The position numbers and the translations under genes were made by a program. Source: Deinococcus sp. AJ005 (GTDB lineage Bacteria > Deinococcota > Deinococci > Deinococcales > Deinococcaceae). From it: DNA of 64,000 nt. Numbering within the stretch: the stretch's first letter is position 1; every line of letters starts with the position of its first letter. The stretch lies in contig NZ_CP044990.1 in NCBI RefSeq assembly GCF_009017495.1, positions 3,080,001 through 3,144,000 on the forward strand. The letters are read 5' to 3'. A model generated the notes under the pieces. That model saw only the letters and a program-made list of their open reading frames with translations. It made no database searches and was not told where the DNA came from. This document shows positions 1-9,915 of this stretch, in pieces.

Positions 1-343
1 CCACCTGCCGACGGGCCTTGCTGTGGCCTCGCAGGTCACGCGCAGCCAGATCAAGAACCACGACATCGCCCTCCAAATCTTGAAGCAGCGCCTGTATGAC
101 ATCGAGGTCAAGAAGCGTGAGGCCGAGGAAGCCAAGGCGCGCGGCGAGCAGAAGAAGATCGAGTGGGGCAGCCAGATTCGCAGTTATGTGTTGGACAAGC
201 AGTACATCAAAGACCACCGCACCGGCGTCATGAAGCACAATCCCGCCGACGTGCTGGACGGCGATCTGGACGATCTGATGTGGGCTGGCCTGGAATGGAT
301 GGCTGGCAAACGCGTCGCTGAGGAAAGTACCGACGACGAGTGA
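1..343 (+). CDS. prfB: Peptide chain release factor 2, C-terminal part (cut by window edge)
   Basis: The open frame enters at base 2 and ends at the TGA before 344. The visible 113 residues match the C-terminal end of release factor 2, which recognises UGA and UAA stop codons and triggers peptide release on the ribosome. The stretch SQIKNHDIALQILKQRL, the basic helix after it and the segment IRSYVLDKQYIKDHRTG are typical of the region following the GGQ domain in bacterial RF2. The GGQ and anticodon-like SPF motifs, and any programmed frameshift near the start, lie outside the window. A terminator follows at 364. RF1 is the alternative but fits less well. Confidence 0.93.
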   Translation, partial: HLPTGLAVASQVTRSQIKNHDIALQILKQRLYDIEVKKREAEEAKARGEQKKIEWGSQIRSYVLDKQYIKDHRTGVMKHNPADVLDGDLDDLMWAGLEWMAGKRVAEESTDDE

Positions 344-363
344 CCAGCATTCATCCTGAGCAG

Positions 364-390
364 AGAGTGGGCAGTGATTCAGCCCACTCT
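364..390 (+). terminator. Rho-independent terminator after prfB
   Basis: A perfect 9-bp inverted repeat (agagtgggc / gcccactct) with a 9-base loop is followed by ccctttatta. It lies 20 bases after the prfB stop and closes that transcript. Confidence 0.8.
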
Positions 391-577
391 CCCTTTATTA
401 TCAGTCTGGCATGAGATGCCTCCTGCACGCTGTTTCGTGCGAGACAAGCCGTGGGTGACTCATACTGTCACGGTCCAGTCAGGATAAGAATGGTTTAATA
501 GGACCTGATCCCCACTTCAGAATCTCCTGCCACTTCTTTATTCTCATCACGCCTGACCCTGCCTCAAGAGTTGCCCC

Positions 578-1585
578 ATGACTGAATCCGATACCCGCAC
601 CATTCCTGGCTACACCCTGAACCGCACCCTGGGACGTGGGAACACCTCTCTGGTGCGGCTGGCCGTGGGCCGGGAAGGCCAGGAGGTGGCGCTCAAGATT
701 CCGCACGAGGTAACCCTAGGCAATCAGGAGGCGGCGGAGCGCTTCGGCAACGAGGTCCGGCTGACCCTGCAATTCCGCCACCCCCATGTGGTCCAGGGCT
801 ACGCGGGCACAGCTTTTGGGCCAGGGGCGTTTCTGGCCATTCGCTACTACCCGGAGGGCGCGCTGAATGAGCAACTGGCCCGCATTCCGGGCCGGACCTT
901 GCCGTTCAAGGATGGTCTGCGGGTTCTGGCAGATCTGGCCTCGGCGCTGGCGTACCTGCACCATCTGGGAGCAGTGCATCAGGACCTCAAAACACATAAC
1001 GTTTACGTGGACGAAGAGGGACGGGCGGCGCTGGGCGATCTGGGCAACACGTATTTCGTGGCGCAGGGCGGACAGGTCAGCGGCAGTCCGTACTACATGG
1101 CCCCGGAGATCTACCACGGCGAGAGCAGCAGCGCCGCCAGCGACGTGTACAGCCTGGGAATTCTAATGTACGAGTTGCTGTCGGGAGACCGCCCCTACCA
1201 GGGCAACTCCTACGAGGAACTGATGGTCTCACACATGACCCGCTTTCCCGCTCCACTGACCCACCTGAATCCGGCGGTCTCCCGGCCCCTTTCGCGGCTG
1301 GCCGAACAGGCGCTGGCCAAGCGCCCCGGCGAGCGCCCACGCGCCGACGCCATCCGGCGCGCTCTGCTCACCGATCTGGGCGAAACTCCCCACGACGAGG
1401 TCTATGAGGATTCCCGAGGCTCGCAGGCAACGCAGGATATGGATACGGGCCGCACCACGACGGCGCTGATGGGGCGACATGGACCGTCACAGCCGCGCAG
1501 CGCCCCAGCCGAGACCAAGCCGGAAGCCCAACCCGAAGCTCAGCGCGGCGCGGGCTGGAATCCGTTCAAGCGGCGCAGCAAATAG
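578..1585 (+). CDS. Serine/threonine protein kinase (Hanks type)
   Basis: A 335-residue soluble kinase that should phosphorylate Ser/Thr residues of unknown partners. The glycine-rich loop GRGNTSLV lies at about residues 19-26, the ATP-anchoring lysine is in VALKIP (about 40), the catalytic loop is HQDLKTHN (about 133) and the metal-binding motif is DLG instead of DFG. The HRD arginine is replaced by Gln, so this is a non-RD kinase that may not need activation-loop phosphorylation. An APE-like MAPEIYHGE motif follows. The last 55 residues are a low-complexity tail ending in basic residues, with no transmembrane segment or PASTA repeats, unlike PknB-type receptors. The start is the ATG after a G-poor leader; no strong ribosome site is seen. 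Confidence 0.88.
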   Translation: MTESDTRTIPGYTLNRTLGRGNTSLVRLAVGREGQEVALKIPHEVTLGNQEAAERFGNEVRLTLQFRHPHVVQGYAGTAFGPGAFLAIRYYPEGALNEQLARIPGRTLPFKDGLRVLADLASALAYLHHLGAVHQDLKTHNVYVDEEGRAALGDLGNTYFVAQGGQVSGSPYYMAPEIYHGESSSAASDVYSLGILMYELLSGDRPYQGNSYEELMVSHMTRFPAPLTHLNPAVSRPLSRLAEQALAKRPGERPRADAIRRALLTDLGETPHDEVYEDSRGSQATQDMDTGRTTTALMGRHGPSQPRSAPAETKPEAQPEAQRGAGWNPFKRRSK

Positions 1586-1701
1586 TCGCCGGACATTCAC
1601 TTTTTGGGTGCAGACCTGCTGGAGAATTGACGGTGGGGCGACAGGCAGGCATTGAACCTTTTGCCGCCCGTGTCCCGTACCCCTTCTCAGGAGGTTCCAC
1701 C

Positions 1702-2112
1702 ATGACCTACAAGACTGTTTCCGCCCTTGCTGTCGCCCTGCTGCTCGCCGCCGCCGGGGCAAGCGCCACCAAGCCCACCGAACCCAAAATGATGGACGCC
1801 AAAATGGTCCATTACCTGCCCTACACCAAGGCCGCTTACGATGCCGCCAGCGGGATGAAACGGGTGCTGTTCTTTCACGCCACCTGGTGCCCCAATTGCA
1901 GGGCCGCCGACGCCGATATCCTTAAGAAACTGGACGAGATTCCAGCGGACGTGGTGATCTTCAAGACCGATTACGACAAGGAAGTCGCACTGAAAAAGCA
2001 GTATGGTATCACCGCCCAGCACACTTTCGTGCTGGTGGATGAGGGCGGCAAGGCCCTGAAGAAGTGGGCGGGCGGCAAGCTCAGCACCATTATCAGCAAG
2101 ACCCAGAACTAG
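1702..2112 (+). CDS. Exported thioredoxin-fold protein
   Basis: 136 residues with an N-terminal signal peptide (hydrophobic core VSALAVALLLAAAGASA) and a thioredoxin fold. The redox motif WCPNC sits in FFHATWCPNCRAAD at about residues 55-67, and the conserved cis-Pro region is replaced by ITAQHTFVLVDEGG. It probably works outside the cytoplasmic membrane on thiol-disulfide exchange or cytochrome c thiols. The ATG at 1702 is chosen over longer in-frame starts because AGGAGG at 1689-1694 lies 7 bases upstream and the signal peptide begins there. The next gene, a CcdA-type electron carrier, starts 3 bases after this stop, so the two form an operon in which CcdA probably re-reduces this protein. 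Confidence 0.88.
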   Translation: MTYKTVSALAVALLLAAAGASATKPTEPKMMDAKMVHYLPYTKAAYDAASGMKRVLFFHATWCPNCRAADADILKKLDEIPADVVIFKTDYDKEVALKKQYGITAQHTFVLVDEGGKALKKWAGGKLSTIISKTQN

Positions 2113-2114
2113 AG

Positions 2115-2849
2115 ATGTTGCTGCTGCTGGTGGCCTTTGCGGGCGGCTTGTTGACCGTGCTGTCGCCGTGCGTGCTGCCCGTGTTGCCGGTGCTACTGTC
2201 CGGCGCGGTGGGCGGGCGTGGGCGGCCCCTGGGCATCATCGCCGGGTTCATCGGCTCGTTCGTGCTGCTGACGCTGTTTCTAGCGACGCTGGTGAACGTC
2301 CTGGGCCTGAGCGTGGAGGCGTTGCGCTGGGGCGCGGTGGCGCTCCTGCTGCTGTTCGGCCTGACGCTGGCCGTGCCCGCCCTGCAACTGCGCTTTGAAC
2401 TGCTGGCGGCGCGTGCCCTGCCGCAAGGCACAGGCAAAGGCGGCGACGGCTTTCTGGGTGGCGTGCTGGTGGGTGCCACCCTGGGCGTGGTCTGGACCCC
2501 CTGCGTCGGCCCGATCCTGGCGGGTGTCACGACGCTGGCCCTCAGCGGACAGGTGACTGGCTTCGCGGCTGCCGTCACGCTGGCCTACGCACTGGGCGTG
2601 GCAATCCCGATGCTGGGCGTGATGTGGGGAGGCCGCAAGCTGCTGCACCGCCCAGCCCTGATGAACCGCCTGAACCAGATTCAACAGGCGTTCGGCGTGG
2701 TGTTGATGCTGTTCGCCGTGGGCATGGTTTTTGGCGTGGACCGCCAGATCCAGACCGCGCTGGTGGACAATCTGCCCGCGCTCCAGCAACTGACCTTTCT
2801 GGAGGAGACGCCCGCCGTGCAGCGGCAGTTGGAACAGACACTCCCGTAA
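2115..2849 (+). CDS. ccdA: CcdA/DsbD-type transmembrane electron transporter
   Basis: A 244-residue membrane protein with about six transmembrane helices. It carries the two family cysteines in SPCVLPVLP (helix 1) and TPCVGPILAG (helix 4), which pass electrons from cytoplasmic thioredoxin across the membrane. The open frame extends further upstream inside the previous gene, but the ATG at 2115 gives the expected start immediately before helix 1 and lies 2 bases after the upstream stop. Its partner is the thioredoxin-like protein encoded just upstream. Substrates could be cytochrome c maturation or extracytoplasmic protein repair; the sequence does not decide. Confidence 0.88.
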   Translation: MLLLLVAFAGGLLTVLSPCVLPVLPVLLSGAVGGRGRPLGIIAGFIGSFVLLTLFLATLVNVLGLSVEALRWGAVALLLLFGLTLAVPALQLRFELLAARALPQGTGKGGDGFLGGVLVGATLGVVWTPCVGPILAGVTTLALSGQVTGFAAAVTLAYALGVAIPMLGVMWGGRKLLHRPALMNRLNQIQQAFGVVLMLFAVGMVFGVDRQIQTALVDNLPALQQLTFLEETPAVQRQLEQTLP

Positions 2850-2851
2850 AG

Positions 2852-2902
2852 CAACAAGAGGGCGGCCCCGGCAATTCAACGCCGGGGCCGCCATCTTGTT
2901 GC
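2852..2902. terminator. Bidirectional terminator between ccdA and the cyclophilin gene
   Basis: A long inverted repeat (caacaagagggcggccccggc paired with its near-perfect complement across the 8-base loop aattcaac) lies between two convergent genes and can end transcripts from both sides. Confidence 0.85.
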
Positions 2903-2906
2903 CGTA

Positions 2907-3485
<579 letters not shown>

Positions 3486-3807
3486 TGTAGCGGGGGAAGG
3501 TTGAAGCGCGCGAAAACGGTTCCCTCACGTGGCCTCATCCAGAAAGATGTCCAGAAACTGTCACTGGATCACTCAACCAGAGTCTGGAAATCCCCTGATA
3601 GCCACTCCCACCAGCGAACGTTCGAGGCTCGCCGCATCCAGCGCCGTCAAAACCCGCGAGGTCATCCAAGATAGGTAGGGCGCAGCTACGTCGCGGCCTC
3701 GTGGCGGTCACCGCTCATCCGAAGCTAGGAAGAGTTGAGCGGTTGCGCGTGTGCCAGAACCAGAAAAAGCACCAGAACAGTCAGATCAAGGCTGCCAGCC
3801 TCTCCTC
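3486..3807. other. Intergenic stretch, nothing recognised
   Basis: 322 bases between the start of the cyclophilin gene and the end of the aminopeptidase gene. The open frames crossing it have no ribosome site and no recognisable protein family. No strong hairpin or repeat was seen. Confidence 0.5.
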
Positions 3808-5061
3808 TCAGATCACCCATTCCCCGCCGCGCATCAGCGGCTCGCGTTCGCCGGATACCGTGATTCCGTCCACATCTGTCTCGGGCGTGCCGATCATCCA
3901 GTCCACATGGATCAGGCTGTCGTTGCCGCCCGCTGCACTCAGAGTCTGCTCGTCCTCGCCGCCCTGCACGTTGGTGGGGTAGCAGCGTCCCAGCGCGATG
4001 TGGCTGGCGGCGTTCTCGTCGAACAGGGTGTTCAGGAACAGCGTACCCGTCTGCGCCACGGGGGCGGAGGCAGGGACCAGCGCCACCTCGCCCAGCCGGG
4101 CCGCGCCGTCGTCGGTGGCGATCAGGGCTTTGAGGGTGTCCTCGCCCCTGTCTGCGCTGACCTCCACGGCCACGCCATTCTCGAAGCGCACGCGAATACC
4201 CTCAATCAACTGTCCACGGGCGCTGAGGGCCTTGGAGGCCACCGCCACGCCATCCACCCGGTTCTTATGGGGCGCGGTGAAGACTTCATCGGTGGGCAGG
4301 TTGGGCACTCCATAAATGCCGTTTCGGGCCGCCTCTCCCCCGCCCTGCCAGATGTGGTTTTCGGCCAGCCCCACGGTCAGATCGGTGCCCAGTTCGCTAC
4401 GGAAATGGACGGCGGTGTACTGCTTCCCGGTCAGGAGGTCAGTCAGGCGTTTAAGCTGCGCCAGATGCGCGTCCCAGGCAGCCACCGGATCGGGGGTGTC
4501 GGCGCGCGTGACCTTGAAGATATCGCCCCACAGGCGCGCAACAGCCTCCGCCTCGGCAAGCTCGGGGTAGACACGGGTGGCCCAGGCGGGGGTGGACATG
4601 GCGGCCACAGTCCAGTTGACATGAAACCCGCCGATGGCCTCGCTGACCTTGCGGGTGGCCCCGGCCTGCAATTTGCTGCGCCGCGCCACGCGCTCGGGGT
4701 CGACGCCGGACAGCAAAGAGGGATCGCTGCCGATGATCGAAATAAAGGCATACCCGTCCTCCACCATATGCAGGGACTCTTCCGAAATCCAGGAAGGCAG
4801 GTACTCCACCGCCGCCTCGCTGCCGTCCTCATACAATGCGAGGGCCAGATGCTGATCGTTGTAATCGACGCGCACGTTCTCGGCTCCGGCCCGGTATGCC
4901 TCGCGCGCCACCAGCCGGGCCAGTTGGGCGGCCTCGACGGGCGCGTTAATCAGCACCTTGCCCCCTGCGGGCAGGTTGACGCCGGTGCGGACCAGCAGTT
5001 CAGCGTAGCGGGCGAGGAGGCTCTGGAAGGCTTGCGAGCCGTCATGGACTGGGGAAGTCAT
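3808..5061 (-). CDS. Aminopeptidase, M29 family (AmpS/AmpT-like)
   Basis: 417 residues, the usual length for this clan. M29 enzymes are dimeric metallo-aminopeptidases that remove N-terminal residues from peptides in the cytoplasm. Visible signatures include [18 protein letters not shown], the glutamate-bearing [22 protein letters not shown] and the metal/catalytic stretch [18 protein letters not shown] near the C-terminus. The ATG at 5061 gives MTSPVHDG with the conserved helix [16 protein letters not shown] directly after. It stands alone between two unrelated genes and probably serves peptide turnover. Confidence 0.93.
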   Translation of the reverse strand: MTSPVHDGSQAFQSLLARYAELLVRTGVNLPAGGKVLINAPVEAAQLARLVAREAYRAGAENVRVDYNDQHLALALYEDGSEAAVEYLPSWISEESLHMVEDGYAFISIIGSDPSLLSGVDPERVARRSKLQAGATRKVSEAIGGFHVNWTVAAMSTPAWATRVYPELAEAEAVARLWGDIFKVTRADTPDPVAAWDAHLAQLKRLTDLLTGKQYTAVHFRSELGTDLTVGLAENHIWQGGGEAARNGIYGVPNLPTDEVFTAPHKNRVDGVAVASKALSARGQLIEGIRVRFENGVAVEVSADRGEDTLKALIATDDGAARLGEVALVPASAPVAQTGTLFLNTLFDENAASHIALGRCYPTNVQGGEDEQTLSAAGGNDSLIHVDWMIGTPETDVDGITVSGEREPLMRGGEWVI

Positions 5062-5141
5062 GGCCCCATTCTACGGCTGGGAGGATGCGGCCAGGTTCGC
5101 CGTGACGCGCCGCCCCACACCGACTAGCTCCTTCGGCCCAC

Positions 5142-6173
5142 CTACAACCAGCGGTCCCCACCCGCCTGTTTGGCGGCATACATCCGGCGGTCCGCCAGAT
5201 TAACCAGCTCATCGCGCACCTGGGCTTCGGAGGCGAAGGCCAGCCCGGCACTGACCGTTAGGCCCAGCAGCCCGCCCACCCGGAGTGTTCGGATGGCCTC
5301 CAGCAGGCGGCTGGCCGCCGCATACGCTTCCTGGGGTTCCAGATCCGGCCACACCACCAGAAACTCCTCGCCGCCCCAGCGGGTGACCGTGGCCTCCGGC
5401 CCTGCCGCGGCCTGCACCGCACGCGCCACCTGGGTCAGCACCTCGTCACCCAGCGCGTGTCCATGGGTGTCGTTGATGCCCTTGAAGCGGTCAATATCCA
5501 GCAACATGGCCGCTGCCCGTGTGCCAGACCCCTGTGTGCCAGACCCTTGGGCCAGCACTTCGTCCAGATGTTGCCCGCCCCCCCGGCGATTGAGGACTCC
5601 CGTCAGGGGATCGGTATGGGCCTGGGTGCGGAGCAGTTCACCGCGCACCCGTTCAGTGTGAACAGACTGGCCATACAGCGCCAGAAAGGCGATCATGCCC
5701 ACCAGAAAGAGGGCGTACAGCAACAGCGGGATGTCCAGCGGCGCGAGCAGCAACACCGCCGCGCCCACACCCGAGAGCATCAGGGCCGTGACCACGAAGG
5801 CTCGGAGGGTGGGCAGCGAGCTGAAGATCACCACGGTCACAATGCCCACCGTCAGGTAATACTCCTGCGGGATCCCCTGTCCAGTCAGGGCACTGCGCAG
5901 CACCTCCGCCACCAGCCACAGCGGCAGCCCGTAGGACAGCAGCACCGCCAGCAACAGGGCCGGAACCCGGCGCAATGCGATCAGGGCTGCCATGACCACG
6001 CTGACACCCAGACCGATACCCAACACGCCGAGTTGCTGACGGGCGTGGGTCAGCTCGAACAGCAGCAGCGCGGCGTGGGTCGCCGTGGACAGCAGCGCCA
6101 GCGTCAGGTGCGCGCGCCGGACTCCATTCTCCAGATCGGTGGGCGGCGGTGAGAGGCGAATGCGGGGGGCCAT
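5142..6173 (-). CDS. Membrane-anchored diguanylate cyclase (GGDEF domain)
   Basis: 343 residues. The N-terminal half contains about six hydrophobic helices, with no recognised extracellular sensor. The C-terminal half is a GGDEF domain beginning at TDPLTGVLNRR (about 190), with the active-site motif RWGGEEF (about 268). Such domains make c-di-GMP from two GTP. The allosteric RxxD inhibition site normally five residues before GGEEF is absent (GPEATVTRWGGEEF), so product inhibition through that site is not expected. It lies beside exopolysaccharide genes, a process that c-di-GMP often controls, but no direct link is visible. Confidence 0.92.
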   Translation of the reverse strand: MAPRIRLSPPPTDLENGVRRAHLTLALLSTATHAALLLFELTHARQQLGVLGIGLGVSVVMAALIALRRVPALLLAVLLSYGLPLWLVAEVLRSALTGQGIPQEYYLTVGIVTVVIFSSLPTLRAFVVTALMLSGVGAAVLLLAPLDIPLLLYALFLVGMIAFLALYGQSVHTERVRGELLRTQAHTDPLTGVLNRRGGGQHLDEVLAQGSGTQGSGTRAAAMLLDIDRFKGINDTHGHALGDEVLTQVARAVQAAAGPEATVTRWGGEEFLVVWPDLEPQEAYAAASRLLEAIRTLRVGGLLGLTVSAGLAFASEAQVRDELVNLADRRMYAAKQAGGDRWL

Positions 6174-6278
6174 CTGAACCAGAGTGTACGGCGGGGACTC
6201 TTACGCTCTCCTGCCACCTGCTGCCTGCGTTCCCATGAAGCCGGATTTCCACCAACCCAGATCTACAGGAATCCAGAC

Positions 6279-6770
6279 CTACCAGCCCTCAATCTGCCGC
6301 CCAGCCTCGAAAGCTGCCGCACCCGCCGCCACCGCCAGATTCAGGCTGCGGCCCACGCCCGGCTGCGGCAGCTTCAGCGCACTCAGACCCTCGCGCAACC
6401 ACACCGGCAGGCCACGCGATTCCGGGCCGAACAGCAGATAATCGCCGCGCCGGAAGCCCGCCCGCGTGTGCAGCGTAGTGGCGTACGTGGAAAAGGCAAA
6501 CACCCGTGCCCCCGCCTCCAGCCCAGCCTGAAAGGCGGTCCAGTTGACGTGTTCGTGCAGGGTCACGCCCTCCAGGTAATCCATCACCGCCCGCCGGAAT
6601 TCGCGGTCATGCAGGTGGAACCCGAAGGGACGGATCAGGTGCAGTTCCGCACCCAGCACAGCGCAGGTACGCGCCACGTTGCCCACGTTCCCGGCTTTTT
6701 CCGGCTCGTACAGGACGATCCGCAGCAGCGGCAGACTGGACGACGGCCCGCTGGGACTCAGCTCGCTCAA
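6279..6770 (-). CDS. trmL: tRNA (cytidine/uridine-34-2'-O)-methyltransferase, TrmL-like SPOUT enzyme
   Basis: 163 residues. TrmL methylates the ribose of the tRNA wobble base 34 using S-adenosylmethionine. The start of the fold, [20 protein letters not shown], and the knot motifs [11 protein letters not shown] and [17 protein letters not shown] are diagnostic for this SPOUT subfamily. The frame is open far upstream inside ispF, but homology begins only here. A TTG at 6770-6768 overlaps the ispF stop as TTGA and gives the family's usual length (about 157), so I take it as the start, translationally coupled to ispF. Confidence 0.9.
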   Translation of the reverse strand: MSELSPSGPSSSLPLLRIVLYEPEKAGNVGNVARTCAVLGAELHLIRPFGFHLHDREFRRAVMDYLEGVTLHEHVNWTAFQAGLEAGARVFAFSTYATTLHTRAGFRRGDYLLFGPESRGLPVWLREGLSALKLPQPGVGRSLNLAVAAGAAAFEAGRQIEGW

Positions 6771-7270
6771 CCCCCAGTCCGCGACAGCAGCGCCGTGGCC
6801 CGCGTCTGCACATGCGCCGGGGCCAGCCCCTCGGAGGTCTTGAAGCTGACGCCGACCTCGCTTTCCGGGAGGCCCAGCAACGCCGCCACGTTGCAGGCGA
6901 TCTGGGCGCGCAGCGGCCCCAGCTTGGGCTTGTCCAGGGTAACCACCAGGGCAATGTTGACCGGCGCGTACCCGCGTTCGCGCACCAGATCCAGCACCCG
7001 GCCCAGGATCGCGCGCGAGTCCAGCCCGGCCCACAGTGGATCGGTGTCGGGAAAATAGTCACCGATATCGCCCAGCGCCAGCCCCGAGAGCAGCGCGTCA
7101 GCCACCGCGTGCAGCACGGCGTCACCGTCACTGTGGGCCACCGTTCCCAGGGCCGCGCCAGGAATGGAGACGCCACCCAGAATCAGGGAGTGACCTGCGG
7201 CCAGTCGGTGCGCGTCCTCGCCGTAACCGACGCGAAGCAGGGGTCCTGTCGGGTCAGGTGAAAAAACCAT
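6767..7270 (-). CDS. ispF: 2-C-methyl-D-erythritol 2,4-cyclodiphosphate synthase
   Basis: 167 residues. IspF converts CDP-methylerythritol 2-phosphate to the cyclodiphosphate in the non-mevalonate isoprenoid pathway and works as a trimer with zinc at subunit interfaces. The metal ligands are visible in GYGEDAHRL (Asp, His) and [12 protein letters not shown] (His), followed by [12 protein letters not shown]. The ATG at 7270 fits the family start; a longer open frame upstream has no homology. No Shine-Dalgarno is seen, but a -10-like TATCTT lies 8 bases before the ATG, consistent with a leaderless mRNA. Its stop overlaps the trmL start. Confidence 0.95.
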   Translation of the reverse strand: MVFSPDPTGPLLRVGYGEDAHRLAAGHSLILGGVSIPGAALGTVAHSDGDAVLHAVADALLSGLALGDIGDYFPDTDPLWAGLDSRAILGRVLDLVRERGYAPVNIALVVTLDKPKLGPLRAQIACNVAALLGLPESEVGVSFKTSEGLAPAHVQTRATALLSRTGG

Positions 7271-7426
7271 GTGAGAAAGATAGTCGAAATGTGGATTAGA
7301 AGATATTCGTTGCGGAGCGCACTTCATGGGCTGGGGCAGGACTGCGCCTGAGCATGGAAGCGAGGAGGCAACCTCCCACGGCATCTTTGCCGCAGTTGTC
7401 AATATGCCGCCGCTCTCGCAGCCTGT

Positions 7427-8563
7427 TCAGTGCTGGACAGAACTGCGGGTTGCACGGGCTTGCAAGGCATCACCATAAATCTTGATCAATTGCTCGTAGT
7501 TGCGCTCGGGCGAATAGGTATCGTGGAAGGTCTGGAGCGCGCCGTCCCGCATGCGCTGGCGTTCTCCGGGATGCTCCCACAGCCAGCGCACCTGGGCGGC
7601 CAGATCGCCCGCATCTCCGGGCCGGAACAGCAGGCCGTTTTCTCCGGGCCGGATCATGGACGACATCGCGCCCAGATCACTGGCCACCGCTGGCAAGCCC
7701 ACACCCCAGCCCTCGATCATGGTGAGCGGTCCGCCCTCGTACCACACCGAGGGCACCGTCAGGACAGCGGCTCCGCGCATCTGCTCGCGGACCTCGGCAG
7801 AGTCCAGTTTGCCCAGCCAGCTCACGCCCGGGACCGTTCGTGCGGCCTCTGCCACCTGATCCGCCAGCGGACCGTCGCCCACAATCCGCAGCGGAATGGT
7901 TGCGCCCAGTTCAGCCCAGGCTTGCAGCAGGGTCTCGATTCCTTTTTCCGGCGACAGGCGGCCCACGAACAGCGCGTAGCCCCCGTCTCCGGTGCCAGGA
8001 GCCGGACGCTCCTCCAGAAAGTTGGGCTTGACTGCGATGCGCTCAGGAGGCAGCCCCCCCGCGATGAACTTGTCCCGTGCAAATCCGGTCAGGGCGATGT
8101 AGACGTCCACGCCTGTACGGTACGTCCCCGCCGCGCGGTGAACCGTCTGCATGGCCGCCACCACTGCCGACGCACTGCGGCTGCCCCGGTAACAACTGTG
8201 CTGCACAGCCGCAAGAGGCAGCTTGCCAAGACAGTCCTCGCAGATCTGGCCGTCACGCAGCAGCAGGGCATTGGCGCAGAGCAGCCGGAAGTTGTGCAGG
8301 GTCTGCACCACGGCGGCTCCGCCCACATGCGCCCCCTTGTACACGGCAGGCGAGAGCATGGGAAAGGTATTGTGAAAATGCACGATCTCTGAGCTGTGTT
8401 CGCGGACCAGCGCCGTGACTTTGCGCGCCATCCGGGCATTCCAGACCGTCTGGGCAGCGGCCTGAAGGCGGGGAGTCTGCTCGATCAAGTCATTGCTGAC
8501 GGCGAAGGTCTGCACGTCGTGGCCGTGGCGGCGCAGCAGGGCTGTTTCGGCGCGGAAGACCAC
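7427..8563 (-). CDS. Glycosyltransferase, GT4 type (start uncertain, homology reaches 8614)
   Basis: At least 378 residues. GT-B fold retaining glycosyltransferase, probably adding a sugar to an exopolysaccharide repeat unit. The nucleotide-sugar domain shows FVGRLSPEKGIETLLQAW, VGDGPL and the EX7E-type region SVWYEGGPLTMIEGWGVGLP. The first standard codon is the GTG at 8563, but the frame continues upstream with KILTVHNFYQQAGGEDV, the normal first beta strand of the family. That places the expected initiator at 8614, where the codon is GTA. A GAGGAG ribosome site lies 7 bases before it. The true start may be non-canonical, or the base may be a sequencing error for GTG. It overlaps or abuts the upstream glycosyltransferase. 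Confidence 0.88.
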   Translation of the reverse strand: MVFRAETALLRRHGHDVQTFAVSNDLIEQTPRLQAAAQTVWNARMARKVTALVREHSSEIVHFHNTFPMLSPAVYKGAHVGGAAVVQTLHNFRLLCANALLLRDGQICEDCLGKLPLAAVQHSCYRGSRSASAVVAAMQTVHRAAGTYRTGVDVYIALTGFARDKFIAGGLPPERIAVKPNFLEERPAPGTGDGGYALFVGRLSPEKGIETLLQAWAELGATIPLRIVGDGPLADQVAEAARTVPGVSWLGKLDSAEVREQMRGAAVLTVPSVWYEGGPLTMIEGWGVGLPAVASDLGAMSSMIRPGENGLLFRPGDAGDLAAQVRWLWEHPGERQRMRDGALQTFHDTYSPERNYEQLIKIYGDALQARATRSSVQH

Positions 8564-8610
8564 GTCCTCGCCGCCCGCCTGCTGATAGAAATTGTGAACC
8601 GTCAGAATCT

Positions 8611-9828
8611 TTACGGCCTCTCTCCTCTCTGAGCAGCTTGCTTCTCCTGACCCGCCTCCTGTTTCTGGCCACCTTGCAGGACGCCCAGATAGCAGCGGCG
8701 GTATCCCTGCGCCATTCCCTCCAGATTGAAGCGCTGAACGATCCCCGGCTGCTGTGCGGCCACGACCCCGGCGTAATGCTCATACGCCCCGATAGCTTCG
8801 GCCAGCGTGCGGGCCAGCGCGGGCACGTCACCTGAGGGGCACAGCAGCGGGTATCCAGGGGGAAAAATCTCGTTCAGACCCCTGACCCGCGTGGCGATCA
8901 CGGGCATGCCCGCCATTAACGCCTCGACGGCCACCAGACACAGTCCCTCGAAGCGCGAAGGCACCAGCATCAGATCGTAGTCGCCCAGATGTGCGGCCAG
9001 ATTGGCCACCGGCTCGGCCAGTGTGATGGTCCAGGGCAGGGTCTGGGTCCGGGTCCACTGTTTCAGCGTTTCTTCCAGCGAACCGCGTCCCAGGAGGGTC
9101 ACCTCCACCGGACGGGTGGTCAGGGCCGAGGCGGCGGTCAGCAGTTTGGGCAACAGGTCTACACCCTTCTGCGGCTCTAGCCGGCCCGCGAACAGCACCC
9201 GGATGGGACGGTCCGCCGGACGGGCATCCTGCCGTGACACGGCGCGCTGCGGAGTCGAGACGCCGTTGTAGACCACCCGCGTCTGGTCCCCGGGGGTCAG
9301 GGGCAGGTGCTGGGCCGCCTGAAATTCCCACAACCCGGCCAGACAGGCTTCCGAAACCCCCACCGCCGTGGCGCGGCGCAACCGGGGTTCTACCAGCCGC
9401 CCGATCCGCTGCCACGCGGGCCAGATTTCAGAGTTGTGGACCGTGCGGACGATCCGGGTCCCGGCAGGCAGGCCCAACACAGAGGCGACGGCGAAGGTGG
9501 TCTCAGGGATCTCGGTGTGCAGGTGGACGATCTCGGGCCGCGTCTTCCAGATCAGGCGGTTCAGGCGCACTCCGGCCTGGGCCAGTCCACCGCGCTTGAA
9601 GCCCAGGGCCGTGCCGCTGTGGACCGGAATCTGCAAGCGCTCCAGTCGCCGGGCCATCTCCTGGCCCACCGGGTTATCGGCCACACCGCCCACCGCGAAG
9701 AAAGAGAAGTTGAATTCGGGATGCAGCGCCTCGGACAGCGAGATCGCCACATTCTCGGCCCCGCCCATATCCAGATGGGTAATGACCTGCAAGACGCGGG
9801 GGTGGGCCGGATGCGGCATGGCGGTCAT
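8611..9828 (-). CDS. Glycosyltransferase, GT4 type
   Basis: 405 residues with a GT-B fold. The acceptor domain begins RVLQVITHLDMGGAENVA, the glycine-rich start typical of WcaL/PelF-like enzymes, with VHLHTEIPE and VRTVHNSEIW. The donor domain has VLFAGRLEPQKGVDLLPKLL, LLGRGSLEE and the EX7E region PSRFEGLCLVAVEALMAGMP. It is likely cytoplasmic and membrane-associated, elongating the lipid-linked sugar started by the sugar transferase encoded upstream at 9916-11424. The start could be 9828 or the second ATG at 9819. The C-terminus (about 25 residues) is Gln/Glu/Lys-rich. Confidence 0.92.
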   Translation of the reverse strand: MTAMPHPAHPRVLQVITHLDMGGAENVAISLSEALHPEFNFSFFAVGGVADNPVGQEMARRLERLQIPVHSGTALGFKRGGLAQAGVRLNRLIWKTRPEIVHLHTEIPETTFAVASVLGLPAGTRIVRTVHNSEIWPAWQRIGRLVEPRLRRATAVGVSEACLAGLWEFQAAQHLPLTPGDQTRVVYNGVSTPQRAVSRQDARPADRPIRVLFAGRLEPQKGVDLLPKLLTAASALTTRPVEVTLLGRGSLEETLKQWTRTQTLPWTITLAEPVANLAAHLGDYDLMLVPSRFEGLCLVAVEALMAGMPVIATRVRGLNEIFPPGYPLLCPSGDVPALARTLAEAIGAYEHYAGVVAAQQPGIVQRFNLEGMAQGYRRCYLGVLQGGQKQEAGQEKQAAQRGERP

Positions 9829-9915
9829 TGGAGAACAGGCACAGAATCACGCTGCCACAGCCAGGAAAAGTGCAAAACGAGGGAGGACAGAATCATCATG
9901 ACAGAGGGTACCGTC

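Noticed and set aside
3751..5127. 458-codon open frame antisense to the M29 aminopeptidase
   Set aside because: Low-complexity composition typical of antisense frames and no ribosome site.
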